From positions 62,001-126,000 of the forward strand of contig DATBKT010000132.1 of the NCBI GenBank assembly GCA_036555705.1: 64,000 nt of DNA. Direction: 5' to 3'. The notes under the pieces were generated by a model. The model did not search any database and was not told the DNA's origin. It saw only the letters and a program-made list of their open reading frames with translations. Both the position numbers and the translations under genes were made by a program. Each line of letters opens with the position of its first letter. Position 1 is the first letter of the stretch. The stretch comes from JARBAU01 sp029237525. GTDB taxonomy: Archaea > Thermoproteota > Nitrososphaeria > Nitrososphaerales > Nitrososphaeraceae. Below are positions 38,015 through 48,453 of this stretch, one piece after another.

Positions 38015-38635
38015 TCAAGGCTTGTTTTGTTCATTATGTAACACTACGGCTGAATTCACTAATGCAGAACTTGGCGCCAAAATAGTGTCTCCTTGATCAG
38101 ATAACAACCTTGTATAAAGTAGTCCTATTTCAACGATTGTCCCTGTATTGCCAAAGACTGTTATTCTATCACCAATCTTGAACGGCCGCGTAAGTGAAAG
38201 ATATAATCCTGCTATCATATTACCTATAACAGTTTGCGAGGCAAAGGCAAGTATTAAGCCCGTTACAGTAGTGATAGACGCTGCTAGAAATGGGTCATTG
38301 CTAAGGTATGAAAGGATTATAGCTGCAAATATGATTGCTGCGGTAATTCTTACGAAAGCCTTTATTGCTTTCGCAGTTTCGCGAAAGTAATCGCGTGTCA
38401 CCCTATAGATCGCTTCACTTACGACTTCTATGAAGAAATATCCAATAATTCCTACCTCTGCTATCTTTATGTATCTCAGATAGGTTTCGGGAATCGTGCC
38501 TTCTAAGAAAAGGGTGATGACACCGACAGACAAAATAAGTATTATGCCTGTCACTAGTGTTTTCTTGAGCGACTTAACCTTTGTTTCGTGTTCTTTGACA
38601 TGATTTCCGTTCTTGTCTATCCGCCTATCTGTCAT
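38015..38635 (-). CDS. Small MscS-type mechanosensitive channel
   Basis: 206 residues. Three hydrophobic segments (about 28-45, 55-75, 88-110) precede the MscS pore and beta domain, seen as ALILAFASQTVIGNMIAGLYLSLTRPFKIGDRITVFGNTGTIVEIGLLYTRL. The gene stops soon after the beta domain, so the C-terminal cage domain of E. coli MscS (286 residues) is missing. Releases solutes on osmotic downshock. Start ATG 38635, with a highly charged N-terminus. Confidence 0.9.
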   Translation of the reverse strand: MTDRRIDKNGNHVKEHETKVKSLKKTLVTGIILILSVGVITLFLEGTIPETYLRYIKIAEVGIIGYFFIEVVSEAIYRVTRDYFRETAKAIKAFVRITAAIIFAAIILSYLSNDPFLAASITTVTGLILAFASQTVIGNMIAGLYLSLTRPFKIGDRITVFGNTGTIVEIGLLYTRLLSDQGDTILAPSSALVNSAVVLHNEQNKP

Positions 38636-39087
38636 GATCTATGCCTAAATACTAGAGTTAATTGGGCCATCTCTTAACTTTGACTATTGTAAGAACCCTT
38701 GATTCGGTGCATAAGCTCACGCGACAGTCATATTAAGCTGAATTTAATACTTGCTCTGAACCCTATTAAATCGATTAAATTGCAACGGTCAACAAATTCA
38801 TTACTGACATATTTTTCAAATCAATAAGATCGATTTAAGGTTAAGGCATTGTAACGGTGTCGTAAGTGGACTCAAGTCTGCTAGAAATTTGAGTCTATCT
38901 CCTACAGCATAGTACGATGTGATGAAAGCTTAAGCATAGACTGTAAATCGAAATTGATATTCGTCATCGATCTAGTATACAGAAATAGATCAAACCATTC
39001 TACGCATCCACAGAGTTACTAGTAACGGGCCTTGCGATGATATATTTTTAAATTGCATAGCAGCCAATTGAATATTGTGCATTATTA
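38636..39087. other. Intergenic region between divergent genes
   Basis: 452 bp, AT-rich, promoters expected at both ends. Nothing else recognised. Confidence 0.4.
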
Positions 39088-39423
39088 GTGGGATATGATT
39101 TCGATTCCGATTCTGGTACAGACTCATCTCCTTTTTCCAGAATGTCTGGAAAGAAAATGGCTGCGCTTGCTATTTTGGTGATTATTGGGGCGGTTTTCGG
39201 CGTTCAGTTCCTTTTCGGTTTTCCTCTAAAAGATCTTTTTAGGAAGGATGTTACTGATACTGCCAGAGTTGTAATTAAAGATGATCAAGGTACATGTATA
39301 GTTGAATCATCCGATCGTGAACCACGCTCAATTCCGAATTGCCATTATAAAGTTGGTGATTTATTGACCATTACATATAAGGAGGGTACTGTACCAATTG
39401 AGAAATATCAGTTGAAAAGTTAA
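39088..39423 (+). CDS. Small single-pass membrane protein
   Basis: 111 residues from GTG 39088. An acidic/Ser-rich N-terminus, one transmembrane segment (about 27-46), then an outside domain of about 60 residues with two cysteines (GTCIVESSDR and IPNCHYK) that could form a disulphide, ending in YKEGTVPIEKYQL. Not recognised. It lies upstream of the oxidase module on the same strand but 388 bp away. Confidence 0.6.
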   Translation: MGYDFDSDSGTDSSPFSRMSGKKMAALAILVIIGAVFGVQFLFGFPLKDLFRKDVTDTARVVIKDDQGTCIVESSDREPRSIPNCHYKVGDLLTITYKEGTVPIEKYQLKS

Positions 39424-39811
39424 CTATCCATTTTATTGTCAAGGGAATTATTTATCAAATTTATGTTGTAAAGTGATGCGAGCTAATAATTTAAGTAATG
39501 TATCACTATGGAGAGGTTTGTCATAAGAATGTTTCATAGATTAATTTTTGCAACCGCATTTGTTTCACTTAAACAAGATCAAAACTTGCAGTTGACCCGA
39601 TCATCATTTATTACCTGAATTATACACTTTTAGTTCCATATTTTAACTCGAATATACATTTGAATATTCTGCATTGGAAAGTCACGAATTGTAAAGCCCA
39701 AAGAAAATGACTATTCTACGAAAATAAGAAATTCAAATCTACGATTATGTTTGGACTCATATTGAGACGATTCCAGAACTAGAAGACACATCTTTTAATA
39801 GTGAAGAACTC
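39424..39811. other. Gene-free stretch upstream of the oxidase module
   Basis: AT-rich; the oxidase promoter is expected here. A 37-codon frame at 39510 is not supported. Confidence 0.4.
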
Positions 39812-40501
39812 GTGTCTCAACCTTACTTTATGACAGTCGGAGGACCACCTAAACCATACATTGTTAACCGTCGTGTAGTATTGATTATATGTTTCATATT
39901 GTCTATTTCTGCAATACTTACAATAGGTGCAGGCCTATTTTCAGACATTCCTAAAAATGATTCATTGAAGGATCTATTGAGTAAACTATCGGTTACATTC
40001 CACTTGCCATTAACCCCGTCAACGAATTCGAATCCTACATCGCAACATTTGAAAGTTGACAAAAAATTAGTTCTTTTACAACATGAATATGGGTTTAATG
40101 GGACTACCGGAGGGCCAACAATTTCTCTCACCAAAGGAGAGATAGTTCAAATCACAATAATTAACGCTGGAAATATGGCACATAATTTTGGAATAGCCAA
40201 ACTGTCTAAACAGAGCCTAGATCTACTTAATAAAACAAACAATGAATCTCTGACTGAACGCGTGAAAAATATTCCTTATTCGGCTTTGTCATCTATTCCG
40301 TGTCCTGGTTGTATCCAGAAATTTGCCAAAGGTCATATCAATTCTTTTATTTTACCAGGTGCACGTGCTCAGATCACTTTTCTTGTTCAAGAGGCAGGTA
40401 ATTTTAAATACTTTTGTATGGTACGAGGTCATTTATGGTTAGGTATGATGGGAGATTTTGTTGTCCATGACTCTGGATCTGAAAAAATTGGAACATCTTA
40501 G
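39812..40501 (+). CDS. Membrane-anchored cupredoxin
   Basis: 229 residues with one N-terminal transmembrane segment (about 22-43) and a blue-copper domain outside. The type 1 site can be read as His124 (MAHNFG), Cys202, His207 and Met212 in YFCMVRGHLWLGMM. An extra CPGC near 164-167 is unusual. Directly upstream of the oxidase genes (15 bp to the next frame), so it probably delivers electrons to, or is a subunit of, the terminal oxidase. Plastocyanin-like carriers replace cytochrome c in ammonia-oxidising archaea. Start GTG 39812, or ATG six codons on. Confidence 0.88.
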   Translation: MSQPYFMTVGGPPKPYIVNRRVVLIICFILSISAILTIGAGLFSDIPKNDSLKDLLSKLSVTFHLPLTPSTNSNPTSQHLKVDKKLVLLQHEYGFNGTTGGPTISLTKGEIVQITIINAGNMAHNFGIAKLSKQSLDLLNKTNNESLTERVKNIPYSALSSIPCPGCIQKFAKGHINSFILPGARAQITFLVQEAGNFKYFCMVRGHLWLGMMGDFVVHDSGSEKIGTS

Positions 40502-40516
40502 AACAAGTAAATCGTC

Positions 40517-41218
40517 ATGGTCTGTCCGCGGCTGGGTAATCGTAATAGTCAGTCTCTCAGTAACATGATAAATCTTGCTGCGGATTATGGATGGGGTCCA
40601 GGTACGTTATTACTGCTTTTCTTTATATGCATTGTGACCACGATAGTAATGGTATTTGTTATTATATCATCTACTTCCTATAGGTTTAAGGTGCAAAGCT
40701 TTGCATCAAAGACAAGACATCACCCAGAAACATATTGGGCGATTGGAGTTGCGTTGCTGTTGGTCTATTTGTGGGTTGTGAGCTACCCTTGGATGCCTCC
40801 AGTGGCATTCTCTTCAGCAAACAAAGTTGGAACCTCTCACAATCCTAGCGATCATATCAAGGTTGTAAATATATCCGCAGGTCAGTGGTTTTGGTTAATG
40901 AACGAACAGAATAGCGGACCATTAAAGGCTGGACAACCAGCTTACATCACGGTGAAAGCCGGACAAACAATAAAATTCATTGCTCACTCTGTCGATGTCA
41001 ATCACGGATTAGGTGTTTTCGACGGTCCCTCTGACGGATCTCCGCTGATGTTTCAAATGCAAGTAATCCCCGGATCCGATAATGTATTTTTATTCACATT
41101 TAAACATCCTGGGATATATCTGGTAAGATGTTTGGAATATTGCGGCTATGCGCACCCTTATATGACATCTCAAATAAAAGTAATCTCCTCAAGCTCGAAT
41201 TCAGGGATATCGACATAG
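40517..41218 (+). CDS. coxB: Haem-copper oxidase subunit II (CuA)
   Basis: 233 residues. A transmembrane hairpin (about 26-52 and 74-91) precedes the cupredoxin domain with a complete CuA site: His163 (VNHGLGVF), then C-LEY-C-GYAHPYM giving Cys205, Glu207, Cys209, His213 and Met216. Accepts electrons from the copper carrier and passes them to subunit I. ATG 40517 is the longest start; ATG at 40565 (codon 17) would remove a non-hydrophobic leader and may be the real one. Between cupredoxin and subunit I genes, probably one operon. Confidence 0.92.
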   Translation: MVCPRLGNRNSQSLSNMINLAADYGWGPGTLLLLFFICIVTTIVMVFVIISSTSYRFKVQSFASKTRHHPETYWAIGVALLLVYLWVVSYPWMPPVAFSSANKVGTSHNPSDHIKVVNISAGQWFWLMNEQNSGPLKAGQPAYITVKAGQTIKFIAHSVDVNHGLGVFDGPSDGSPLMFQMQVIPGSDNVFLFTFKHPGIYLVRCLEYCGYAHPYMTSQIKVISSSSNSGIST

Positions 41219-41249
41219 TTCCCAAAATGTTATGGGGTAAGTAAAGTAA

Positions 41250-42986
41250 ATGTTGAAAAAGGATCAAGATCGGTATCCTCAAGAACCACCTCAATTACCA
41301 CAGTATGATATCTCATCTGATCTCAAGAAATTGGTAATTTTATTTATTGGTATAATGCTGGCAAACTTCGTAATTGCAGGTGTTTGTGCACTTGGAATGC
41401 GTATAATACAGCTTGGGGTGCCTCTTTCTGATCAACTACATTCTGCTCCACAAAATATATTGTTTTATGCTCTGCTAACATCCCATGGGCAGGCAATGTT
41501 TTTTGGTGTTATGTCCATGAACACAATGTGGTTTGGTTACTATGCCACTAGCAAGTGGGGCAGGAAACCATTGTCAAGTATGAAGTGGGCCAAGATTTCT
41601 TTAGGTGTTATGGAGGCAGGTATAATACTCATCTTCATCTCACCTGTGTCCTCATTAGGCGTAGGTTGGTATAATCTCATGCCTCTGATTTTCCTGCCCG
41701 GCCAACCAAGTATAACATGGAGTGGAACAGCTGCTCAAATATTTCTAATTGCAGATGTTTTAGTTGGAATAGGGATTACTATTTTTTGTGTTATAATAGT
41801 AACTACATTGTTAAGCGGAAAGATACCTGTTGGAACGCAGTTGTTTGCTTCAAGACATGGGGAGAGAGCTGCGAAAAAAGAAGGTGAAGATTATCCACAA
41901 CAGGACTTGGACCACACACATATGGCATATCTTCCCTCTGCGGTAAGATGGCTGGCTTTACTGGGAATTAATAGTTGGTTCACAAAGAAATTAAGAGATA
42001 CAACACCAGCAGTACCTATCTTACTAGTTGCAGCTTTTGTGACTGCTATGGTTCAATTAATTGGTAACCCAGGTCTTTTTTTTCAGCTCACACAAGGTTT
42101 TATCTCATTACAGCAGAGTTCCACGACAATTGCCCTTGATTCAACTAATTGGCTGTTAACTAAAAATGCATGGTGGTTTTTCGGACATCCTATCGTGTAC
42201 TTTCCATTATTGATCTTTCTTGGTGCTATGTACTATCTGACACCAAGATATGCAAAGGAGCGAGTGCAGTATAACAAATGGAATTACCGCCCTTGGCCAT
42301 TCTATTTCATGTTTTCTATTCTTGTTTTTTCTCATCACGTATTTATGGATATGCCTAATCCTGTATGGCTTCAAATAATGGCACAAACTGCCTCTCTGGG
42401 CATAGTTTTCCCTTCTGCATTAACGATTTTCACGGCCCTCCTGTTCATTTGGCGCTCGCAGATCTCCTGGAACATAACAACTAGATTTTTTCTGGCGGGA
42501 CTTGCAGGATGGGCATTTGGCGGCTATCAGGGTGCAGAGATGGGGATGTGGGGGGCTGATATTTATCTACATAATACAATGGCTATGCCATCGCATATTC
42601 ATCTCATGTTATTGTTAGGTCCCCTTCTTATGACCTTTGGAATCATTTATGCGATTTTTCCAGATCTTACGAAGAAGCATATGAGTAAGACGTTAGGAGA
42701 ATGTCACTTTTGGTTAACGCTTTTTGGCGGTTTCGGTTTTGCATTATTATTCAATTATATCGGTATGCATGGAGCTATTCGTAGAGAGGCAGAAATTCCG
42801 GCAAGCTTCGACTGGGCAATGCCCTGGCTATTATTCTTCGCCTTGTGCATCGGGATTACTCAACTTATATTTGTATACAATGTCATACGAACATTAAGAA
42901 GAAAGCCAGACTCCTATGAGCTTGAAGAATATAATAGGCTACATTTAGCACCTACACGTATGGATATAAACGAAGGCGGAAGCTAG
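41250..42986 (+). CDS. coxA: Haem-copper oxidase subunit I
   Basis: 578 residues, about 12-14 membrane helices. Reduces O2 to water and pumps protons. Ligands: His79 (SHGQAMFF) for low-spin haem; His313 and Tyr317 in GHPIVYFP, the CuB His and cross-linked Tyr; His362-His363 for CuB (FSHHVFMD); and His449/His451 (PSHIHLML) for high- and low-spin haem. The helix X sequence NTMAMPSHIHL departs from the HDTYFVVAHFHY of mitochondrial-type enzymes, fitting a divergent archaeal type. Thirty-one bp after subunit II. Confidence 0.95.
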   Translation: MLKKDQDRYPQEPPQLPQYDISSDLKKLVILFIGIMLANFVIAGVCALGMRIIQLGVPLSDQLHSAPQNILFYALLTSHGQAMFFGVMSMNTMWFGYYATSKWGRKPLSSMKWAKISLGVMEAGIILIFISPVSSLGVGWYNLMPLIFLPGQPSITWSGTAAQIFLIADVLVGIGITIFCVIIVTTLLSGKIPVGTQLFASRHGERAAKKEGEDYPQQDLDHTHMAYLPSAVRWLALLGINSWFTKKLRDTTPAVPILLVAAFVTAMVQLIGNPGLFFQLTQGFISLQQSSTTIALDSTNWLLTKNAWWFFGHPIVYFPLLIFLGAMYYLTPRYAKERVQYNKWNYRPWPFYFMFSILVFSHHVFMDMPNPVWLQIMAQTASLGIVFPSALTIFTALLFIWRSQISWNITTRFFLAGLAGWAFGGYQGAEMGMWGADIYLHNTMAMPSHIHLMLLLGPLLMTFGIIYAIFPDLTKKHMSKTLGECHFWLTLFGGFGFALLFNYIGMHGAIRREAEIPASFDWAMPWLLFFALCIGITQLIFVYNVIRTLRRKPDSYELEEYNRLHLAPTRMDINEGGS

Positions 42987-43306
42987 AGTAGCGCAGTTAT
43001 AATTGGCAAGCAATTGTTCAAAGCTATGTTCTCTATAGAGGTAACTATTCGCATTCTAAAGGTTCCATCAGGCATTTCAAATACGCCTACCTTGCCTACA
43101 GAAATTTCTATACATCCACATTCCAAGCTATTTTATTTTTGTGTCTCAATTATCCATTAAAAGGGCTTTTGTATGCTAATAGCGTCATTTCCTTTACCCA
43201 ATACACGAATTCAATTTTGGATCCTTCTAATCCTCAACATTAGTTTCAAAATAGAAACAAATCGAATGCCCATTATAGCTAGATATATCTATTTATCTTC
43301 TGATAC
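42987..43306. other. Gene-free stretch between convergent genes
   Basis: Nothing recognised; no subunit III or IV gene follows the oxidase. Confidence 0.45.
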
Positions 43307-44248
43307 TCACTTTTGCTTTTTGGCCATGGACGAAATATGCTTGGCTCCTTTATTTCGAACCATCATTGCTACACCGACTATAATAATGCAACTTGCAATG
43401 ATGGTCTGTGTCGTAATCCGTTCTTTGAAAATTAGCCAACCCAAGATTACTGCAACAATTGGTACTATATAAGCAAACGAATTAGCTATAGCTGGCGATT
43501 CCACCTTAAGTAACCAGAAGAATTCTGCATAGCCTACTACTGTACATAAGAATATCAGATAACTGAATGCTATTATGGTGCTTGGCAAGTCGGAAATTGT
43601 GAATTGCTTAGTTTTAGATTCATTAACTATAAAGCTTGTACCAAGCAATAGTACGCCTCCTACTAGCATCAAAATTCCTGCGGATGCCAATATGCTTATA
43701 TGCAAATTACTTGACGACCTTGAGGAATAAATCGAACCAATAGCCCAGAATATGGAGCTCAAAGTAAGTGAGATGACACCTACCGGATTCAACGTTGAGT
43801 TCGTACTAAATGGATTTACCAGAATAATTAGACCAGCAAATCCAGCCACAAGACCAAATATTGTATTTCGAGTTAATTTTTGTTTCAAGGCAAGAGCTGC
43901 TAATAGTGCAATCCACAGTGGTATTGTAGAATTTAACAATGCAGTCATCCCAGATGAGAGGTACTGCGCACCCCAGACCAATAATCCCTGACCTCCTAAG
44001 ATTATAAAGATGGCAGCTATTGTGCCATCTTTCCAATGCCGTCTATCTATTGATTCGTGCCTGGTGCTTTTAGGTTCGTGAAAATAAAATACTATTAAGA
44101 GAGCGGCACCCGACACTGCAAATCTGATCCCAAAAGCAAAAAGAGGAGGCATACTGGTTATTACTTCTTTTATGGCCAGGAAACTTGAGCCCCAGAGTAT
44201 AGATAGGGTAATCAGAACTCCTAGTACCCCTACACGATTCGACAACAC
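43307..44248 (-). CDS. EamA/DMT-family transporter
   Basis: 313 residues with ten transmembrane segments in two EamA repeats. Family marks include ILWGSSFLAIKEV near the start, FGIRFAVSGAALL, the second-repeat ALLAALALKQKLTRNTIFGLVAGFAGLIIL, and WLIFKERITTQTIIASCIIIVGV at the end. Exporters of amino acids or metabolites belong here; the substrate is not predictable. The C-terminus is basic and cytoplasmic. Confidence 0.92.
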   Translation of the reverse strand: MLSNRVGVLGVLITLSILWGSSFLAIKEVITSMPPLFAFGIRFAVSGAALLIVFYFHEPKSTRHESIDRRHWKDGTIAAIFIILGGQGLLVWGAQYLSSGMTALLNSTIPLWIALLAALALKQKLTRNTIFGLVAGFAGLIILVNPFSTNSTLNPVGVISLTLSSIFWAIGSIYSSRSSSNLHISILASAGILMLVGGVLLLGTSFIVNESKTKQFTISDLPSTIIAFSYLIFLCTVVGYAEFFWLLKVESPAIANSFAYIVPIVAVILGWLIFKERITTQTIIASCIIIVGVAMMVRNKGAKHISSMAKKQK

Positions 44249-44770
44249 CGATTTATGAATTATAAATAAAGGCTATATACTTTCTAATCTTCATGATGAT
44301 AATTACATTTAATAATTCGAATCATAGTAACCCGATTTTTCGAAACAAATATTCTAGTTTAAGTTGTACGTAGATGAACTCCACCGTGGTTGGGAGTAAT
44401 CCTGAACAAGCCAGATATTGCGATTGCGATTCACCTTTGTAAATCACAGGTGGTAACATACTTTATCTGATCTCTTTGCATAGAACCATATTTCAAATTT
44501 ATTGATTGCATCTCTTTTTCTTGAGACCATGCATTAGGCTTCATTCAGTGTTATATCAAAAGGTAAATAAAATCATATTTATTCTAGATTATTTATCTAT
44601 CGGCAAGTCATTTGGAGGTGTTTTAGTACTTCTTAAAAAGCAAATCATAAATTGGAATATGACCGACCGGACATTAATACCAATATATTGACAACAATTA
44701 TTGAGCTTTTCTAAAATACTTGGTAATACGAAGACTGTGGACATCGATTGCATAATCCAAGATTCATATG
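44249..44770. other. Gene-free stretch
   Basis: 522 bp without a supported gene; the small frames near 44506-44774 have no protein character. Confidence 0.4.
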
Positions 44771-46672
44771 TCACACCATTATTTGTGGTCTCTTTGATAG
44801 ATGACTAGGTAGATTCAATCTTTGGTGAGGCTTATCCGCAATTTGGGTACGTATCTCCTCCACTAGATCTTTTAAGATGATGACCCTTTGCTTTCCCAAA
44901 ACCCTATCACGAACTATCAACTTTTCCTCCTGCATTTCCTTGTCGCCAACTACTAATGTGTATCTTATCCACTCTGTTTCTGACTCTCGGATTTTCTTTG
45001 ATACTGATTCCTCTCGATCATCTAAATCTGCTCTAATTTGCATATTACTGAGATAGTCTAGCATTTTCTCACAATATGGCATGTGTTGTTTTGCAACCGG
45101 AATTATCCGAACTTGAGTGTGGATAAGCCATAATGGCAGGTTAGGTTTGTTCCCCATTCTCGAAGATTTAGCAGCCTTCTCTAATAGCGCGTATATAATT
45201 CGTTCTACGGCTCCACTAGGCGAGTTATGCAAAATTATCGGATACTTTATACTTCCATCCTCATCTACAAATTTGATATCATATCGTTCACCATTTTCCA
45301 CATCGATCTGATCTGTCGATAGTGCTGATGCTTTATCCAAATTGTCTACGAAATTAAATTCCCATTTTAAAGTGAAGTAAAAAAAGCGATCTCGCCACAT
45401 CTCAATTAAGACAGGCTTGCCAAATTTGGTAACAATTTCTCTGACGAAATCTTTATTTTCTTGATAGAATCCCTCAGTGAATCGTAATGCCATTTCAAGA
45501 TCTTCTGTTATTGATAACCCTAATCCATTTATTACATCCATTGACAAGTCGATCCTATTTAGAAATTCTTCCTTTGCCTGATTCATATCCTTACACAATG
45601 CGTGACAATCGGGCATACTAAACGCCCTTAGACGTCGTAACCCGACTAGCTCCCCGCTCTTTTCTCTACGAAAGCTATATCTGCTGAGTTCGTATAGCCT
45701 AAGTGGCATATGTTTGTACGACAACTGAAAGTCTTTGGCCATTAAGAACTGACCAAAGCAGGCTGCAAACCTTAGTATTAGTTTACGATTATTATCAGAG
45801 AGTATGCTATATTGACGGGCTGGAAACCTGTTAAAATAGCTTTCCATAGAAGGGTGTTTAGAATCATACATTATAGGAGTCTCTATTTCTATACCACCGT
45901 AGGCAATCACTCGATCAGTTACGTATCTTTCTATCAAAGATTTCATTAGTCGGCCCTTAGGATAGAAACGCATGTTTCCTGCGTCCGATGCAGGTTCATA
46001 ATCAGCTATAGACATTTTTTTCATTAATTTCACGTGGGGAGGAACTTCATCGACAGTCCTTTTCTTCAAGGTTTCATAATTTGCGAGGACTTTGAGATTG
46101 ACTTCCTCTTTATTGAATCTATAATCACCAAGCGGTACAGTATCTCCATTGGGCCGCATTATGAACCAGGAAGATGTTAATCTCTCTTCTGCCTTTAGAG
46201 CTTGAGAGATATTGTCCTCAGAAATCTGAGCATTTGACTTTAAGACATTTAATGGTGATTCGCCTTTGGAAAGTACCCTGAAATTCTCAGCTAAGGGATG
46301 TCCTTTAACTTTGACATTAAAAGACTTGGTCCATCCAAAGGGAGCCCTGTAGACTTCGAATGATTTCCTTGCCGATGATTCTAGAGATTTCAGGAGCTCA
46401 AATGCAATTTTTGGACTGGCAAGATTTGAACTTAGATGAGAATATGGATAAATCAGTACTTTCTTGCTTTTCACCCGATCTAAATATCTGTGCATTTCTT
46501 CGATTGCCGCAGAAACCACTTCTTCATCATCACCGTTCTCCACTGTGATTAAATTCAATACGACATCTTCTATCCTTTGCTTACCATTCGAGCTGAGGTT
46601 CTCAGCTTCGTTAATTTCCTTTTCAATTGGTTCGTATTCTACAAAATCGGAATGAAGTTGTAATAGACGCAT
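44771..46672 (-). CDS. thrS: Threonyl-tRNA synthetase (archaeal type)
   Basis: Charges tRNA-Thr. 633 residues. The N-terminal ~140 residues (MRLLQLHSDFVEYEP) are the archaeal D-aminoacyl-deacylase-like editing domain rather than the bacterial TGS/SAD pair. The catalytic core carries RFAACFGQFL with the zinc Cys, motif 2 region RYSFRREKSGELVGLRRLRAFSMPDCHALC, and the third zinc His in ILHNSPSGAVERIIYALLE. The anticodon-binding domain closes the protein. Start ATG 46672 preceded by a TATA-like ctttaatc about 40 bp upstream. Confidence 0.95.
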   Translation of the reverse strand: MRLLQLHSDFVEYEPIEKEINEAENLSSNGKQRIEDVVLNLITVENGDDEEVVSAAIEEMHRYLDRVKSKKVLIYPYSHLSSNLASPKIAFELLKSLESSARKSFEVYRAPFGWTKSFNVKVKGHPLAENFRVLSKGESPLNVLKSNAQISEDNISQALKAEERLTSSWFIMRPNGDTVPLGDYRFNKEEVNLKVLANYETLKKRTVDEVPPHVKLMKKMSIADYEPASDAGNMRFYPKGRLMKSLIERYVTDRVIAYGGIEIETPIMYDSKHPSMESYFNRFPARQYSILSDNNRKLILRFAACFGQFLMAKDFQLSYKHMPLRLYELSRYSFRREKSGELVGLRRLRAFSMPDCHALCKDMNQAKEEFLNRIDLSMDVINGLGLSITEDLEMALRFTEGFYQENKDFVREIVTKFGKPVLIEMWRDRFFYFTLKWEFNFVDNLDKASALSTDQIDVENGERYDIKFVDEDGSIKYPIILHNSPSGAVERIIYALLEKAAKSSRMGNKPNLPLWLIHTQVRIIPVAKQHMPYCEKMLDYLSNMQIRADLDDREESVSKKIRESETEWIRYTLVVGDKEMQEEKLIVRDRVLGKQRVIILKDLVEEIRTQIADKPHQRLNLPSHLSKRPQIMV

Positions 46673-47204
46673 TTGTTAGTTGAAGTGAAGTATGCAGGAG
46701 AGTGGGATTAAAGGCTTTGGACCACGACGGACGTAATTTATCCGATGGTTATAGTTATATTTATTCCAAGGTCTGTAAGCATTAGCCAGAGTACTATAGT
46801 TCCAGGGCCTTAATCCAATTATCTTGTGAAAGCCCTACAACTAGATATCATTCAAAGCTGAATTATTGGCCAGTAATATTCTATACAAATAAGGATTTTG
46901 AGTGTATGGAGATTGTAGTTATGCAATAAGGTTCTTTGAATAAGACCGTAGTTATAGGTGATTAGACATCAAAAATTCATACTAAATGAAGTATCCTATC
47001 TGTCTGCTGCAAAAACATTATAAATGAATTGAATCGATCTGGAGCCAGCATTTGTTATATTTAACAGCGTAGGTTAACTGAAGGATTCCAAAATAAATTC
47101 CACATCTACTCTAATCCATATTGATTTCAATAATTAAAATTACAAATGAAGATCATATCCAAGATTAGTCAGTGAAGCATAAAAACAAGAAGAGTAATGA
47201 TTGG
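46673..47204. other. Gene-free stretch
   Basis: 532 bp. Nothing recognised except the thrS promoter region at the left edge. Confidence 0.4.
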
Positions 47205-47411
47205 TTATCCCCAACGAGCTCTCTCTGTTTCTCTATCTTCTTTAGTCTCCTTTTTCCACTCCTTATAATGAGTCCTACAAAGATATACCCTCTTGCCAGA
47301 GTTTACCATCAGACTAGTGGCCATTGCCGCCTTCGAACCACTCATTGACCTTTCTGCCTTTTCGTCACAACCTTGAACGTCGCAGTTAATGCCCTTCTCG
47401 ATTTTGCCCAT
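47205..47411 (-). CDS. Small zinc-binding protein (CxxxxC...CxxH)
   Basis: 68 residues. Cys10, Cys15, Cys45 and His48 could form one zinc site (INCDVQGCDEKAE ... VYLCRTHYKEW). Between them is a SGSKAAMATSLMV stretch, and the C-terminus is strongly charged (KKETKEDRETERARWG). Reads like a conserved small archaeal protein of unknown role. ATG 47411. Confidence 0.7.
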   Translation of the reverse strand: MGKIEKGINCDVQGCDEKAERSMSGSKAAMATSLMVNSGKRVYLCRTHYKEWKKETKEDRETERARWG

Positions 47412-47709
47412 TCAAATCGGATTTTAATCCAGTAAAACTACTATTAAATAATTATGGTTTGTTTTTGTTTGAAATCAGATTCGCAGAGAAACCAAAAGTG
47501 AATGATTGGCAATATTATGAACAATTACTACTTGTAGCTAACCACCATTCTAACTACTCTCAAGTATTTCGAAATCAAGTTTTTATGCGGGCTTTACTGG
47601 CCAAGACTTCACTGCCATGATGCTATGGAAATTATTTATGGTCATAAATTCATCGCATACAGTATTTATTAGTCGTGTATACGTTATCGCAGATGATACA
47701 ATATTGCCT

Positions 47710-48174
47710 ATGAATCCCAATAGTGTACTTGTTGGTGGCTTTTCAAAGATTCTATTGGCCTTAGATGGCTCAGAATCATCTAGGGACGCTGCACACTATG
47801 CAATTGAGTTAGCCAATTGTAACTCTGCACAATTAATCGCAATCACGGTACTTCATAAATCGTTATCATCTTATGGACTTGCTCCGGCCCCTAATGACTC
47901 TCAGTTAGATAAGGAAAAACGGGCATTGAAAGCTAAGGAGTGGTTCGAAAAGGTTACTCATGAGGCCGAATCCGCTCACATCACCTTCAGGACAGAATTG
48001 GTTGATACTCAATTGTCGGTTGAATCTGCCATAGTCGAGTATGCCGAAGAGGAAAAAGTAGATCTGATTGTAATGGGAACTAGAGGACTCTCAGGATTCA
48101 AACGACTTTTGTTAGGTAGTGTTGCATTGGGAGTAGCAACTTATTCTACATGCCCAGTTTTAATAATTAAGTAG
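47710..48174 (+). CDS. Universal stress protein (UspA family)
   Basis: 154 residues from ATG 47710: FSKILLALDGSESSRDAAHYAIELA at the start and GTRGLSGFKRLLLGSVALGVATYSTCPVLIIK at the end, the ATP-binding G-2x-G-9x-G-S pattern. The frame is open 31 codons further upstream (to 47617), but that part is unlike the family. Single-domain Usp proteins are abundant in soil ammonia oxidisers. Binds ATP; target unknown. Confidence 0.92.
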   Translation: MNPNSVLVGGFSKILLALDGSESSRDAAHYAIELANCNSAQLIAITVLHKSLSSYGLAPAPNDSQLDKEKRALKAKEWFEKVTHEAESAHITFRTELVDTQLSVESAIVEYAEEEKVDLIVMGTRGLSGFKRLLLGSVALGVATYSTCPVLIIK

Positions 48175-48416
48175 CTTGGTATTGCTGACACCACCAGACA
48201 ATACTGAGGTGATAGCTTAGGGATAGTGTATACCTACTCTTGCTTTTTCTATCTTGATTATACTCCTGGTCAAGTTCACGCAAAATAGTAGCAGCGAGAG
48301 TTATTTAGATATCCACCCTAACATTTGTGATGTTTATCACTTTATACCAAAATGATTAAAATAGATCTGAAAGTTTACTAGGATTATGCTGATTATGTTG
48401 CCATAGTTTCGCCGAG

Positions 48417-48428
48417 AAATATTTATTA
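48417..48428 (+). promoter_or_regulatory. TATA-like box of the L13e gene
   Basis: aaatatttatta is centred about 31 bp before the TTG at 48454, consistent with a nearly leaderless transcript and supporting the TTG start. Confidence 0.5.
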
Positions 48429-48453
48429 TTGTGTTAGATTAAGACAATTAGAT

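Noticed and set aside
44589..44774. 61-codon minus-strand frame next to thrS
   Set aside because: Random hydrophobic composition and a 4-bp overlap with the thrS stop; no motif.
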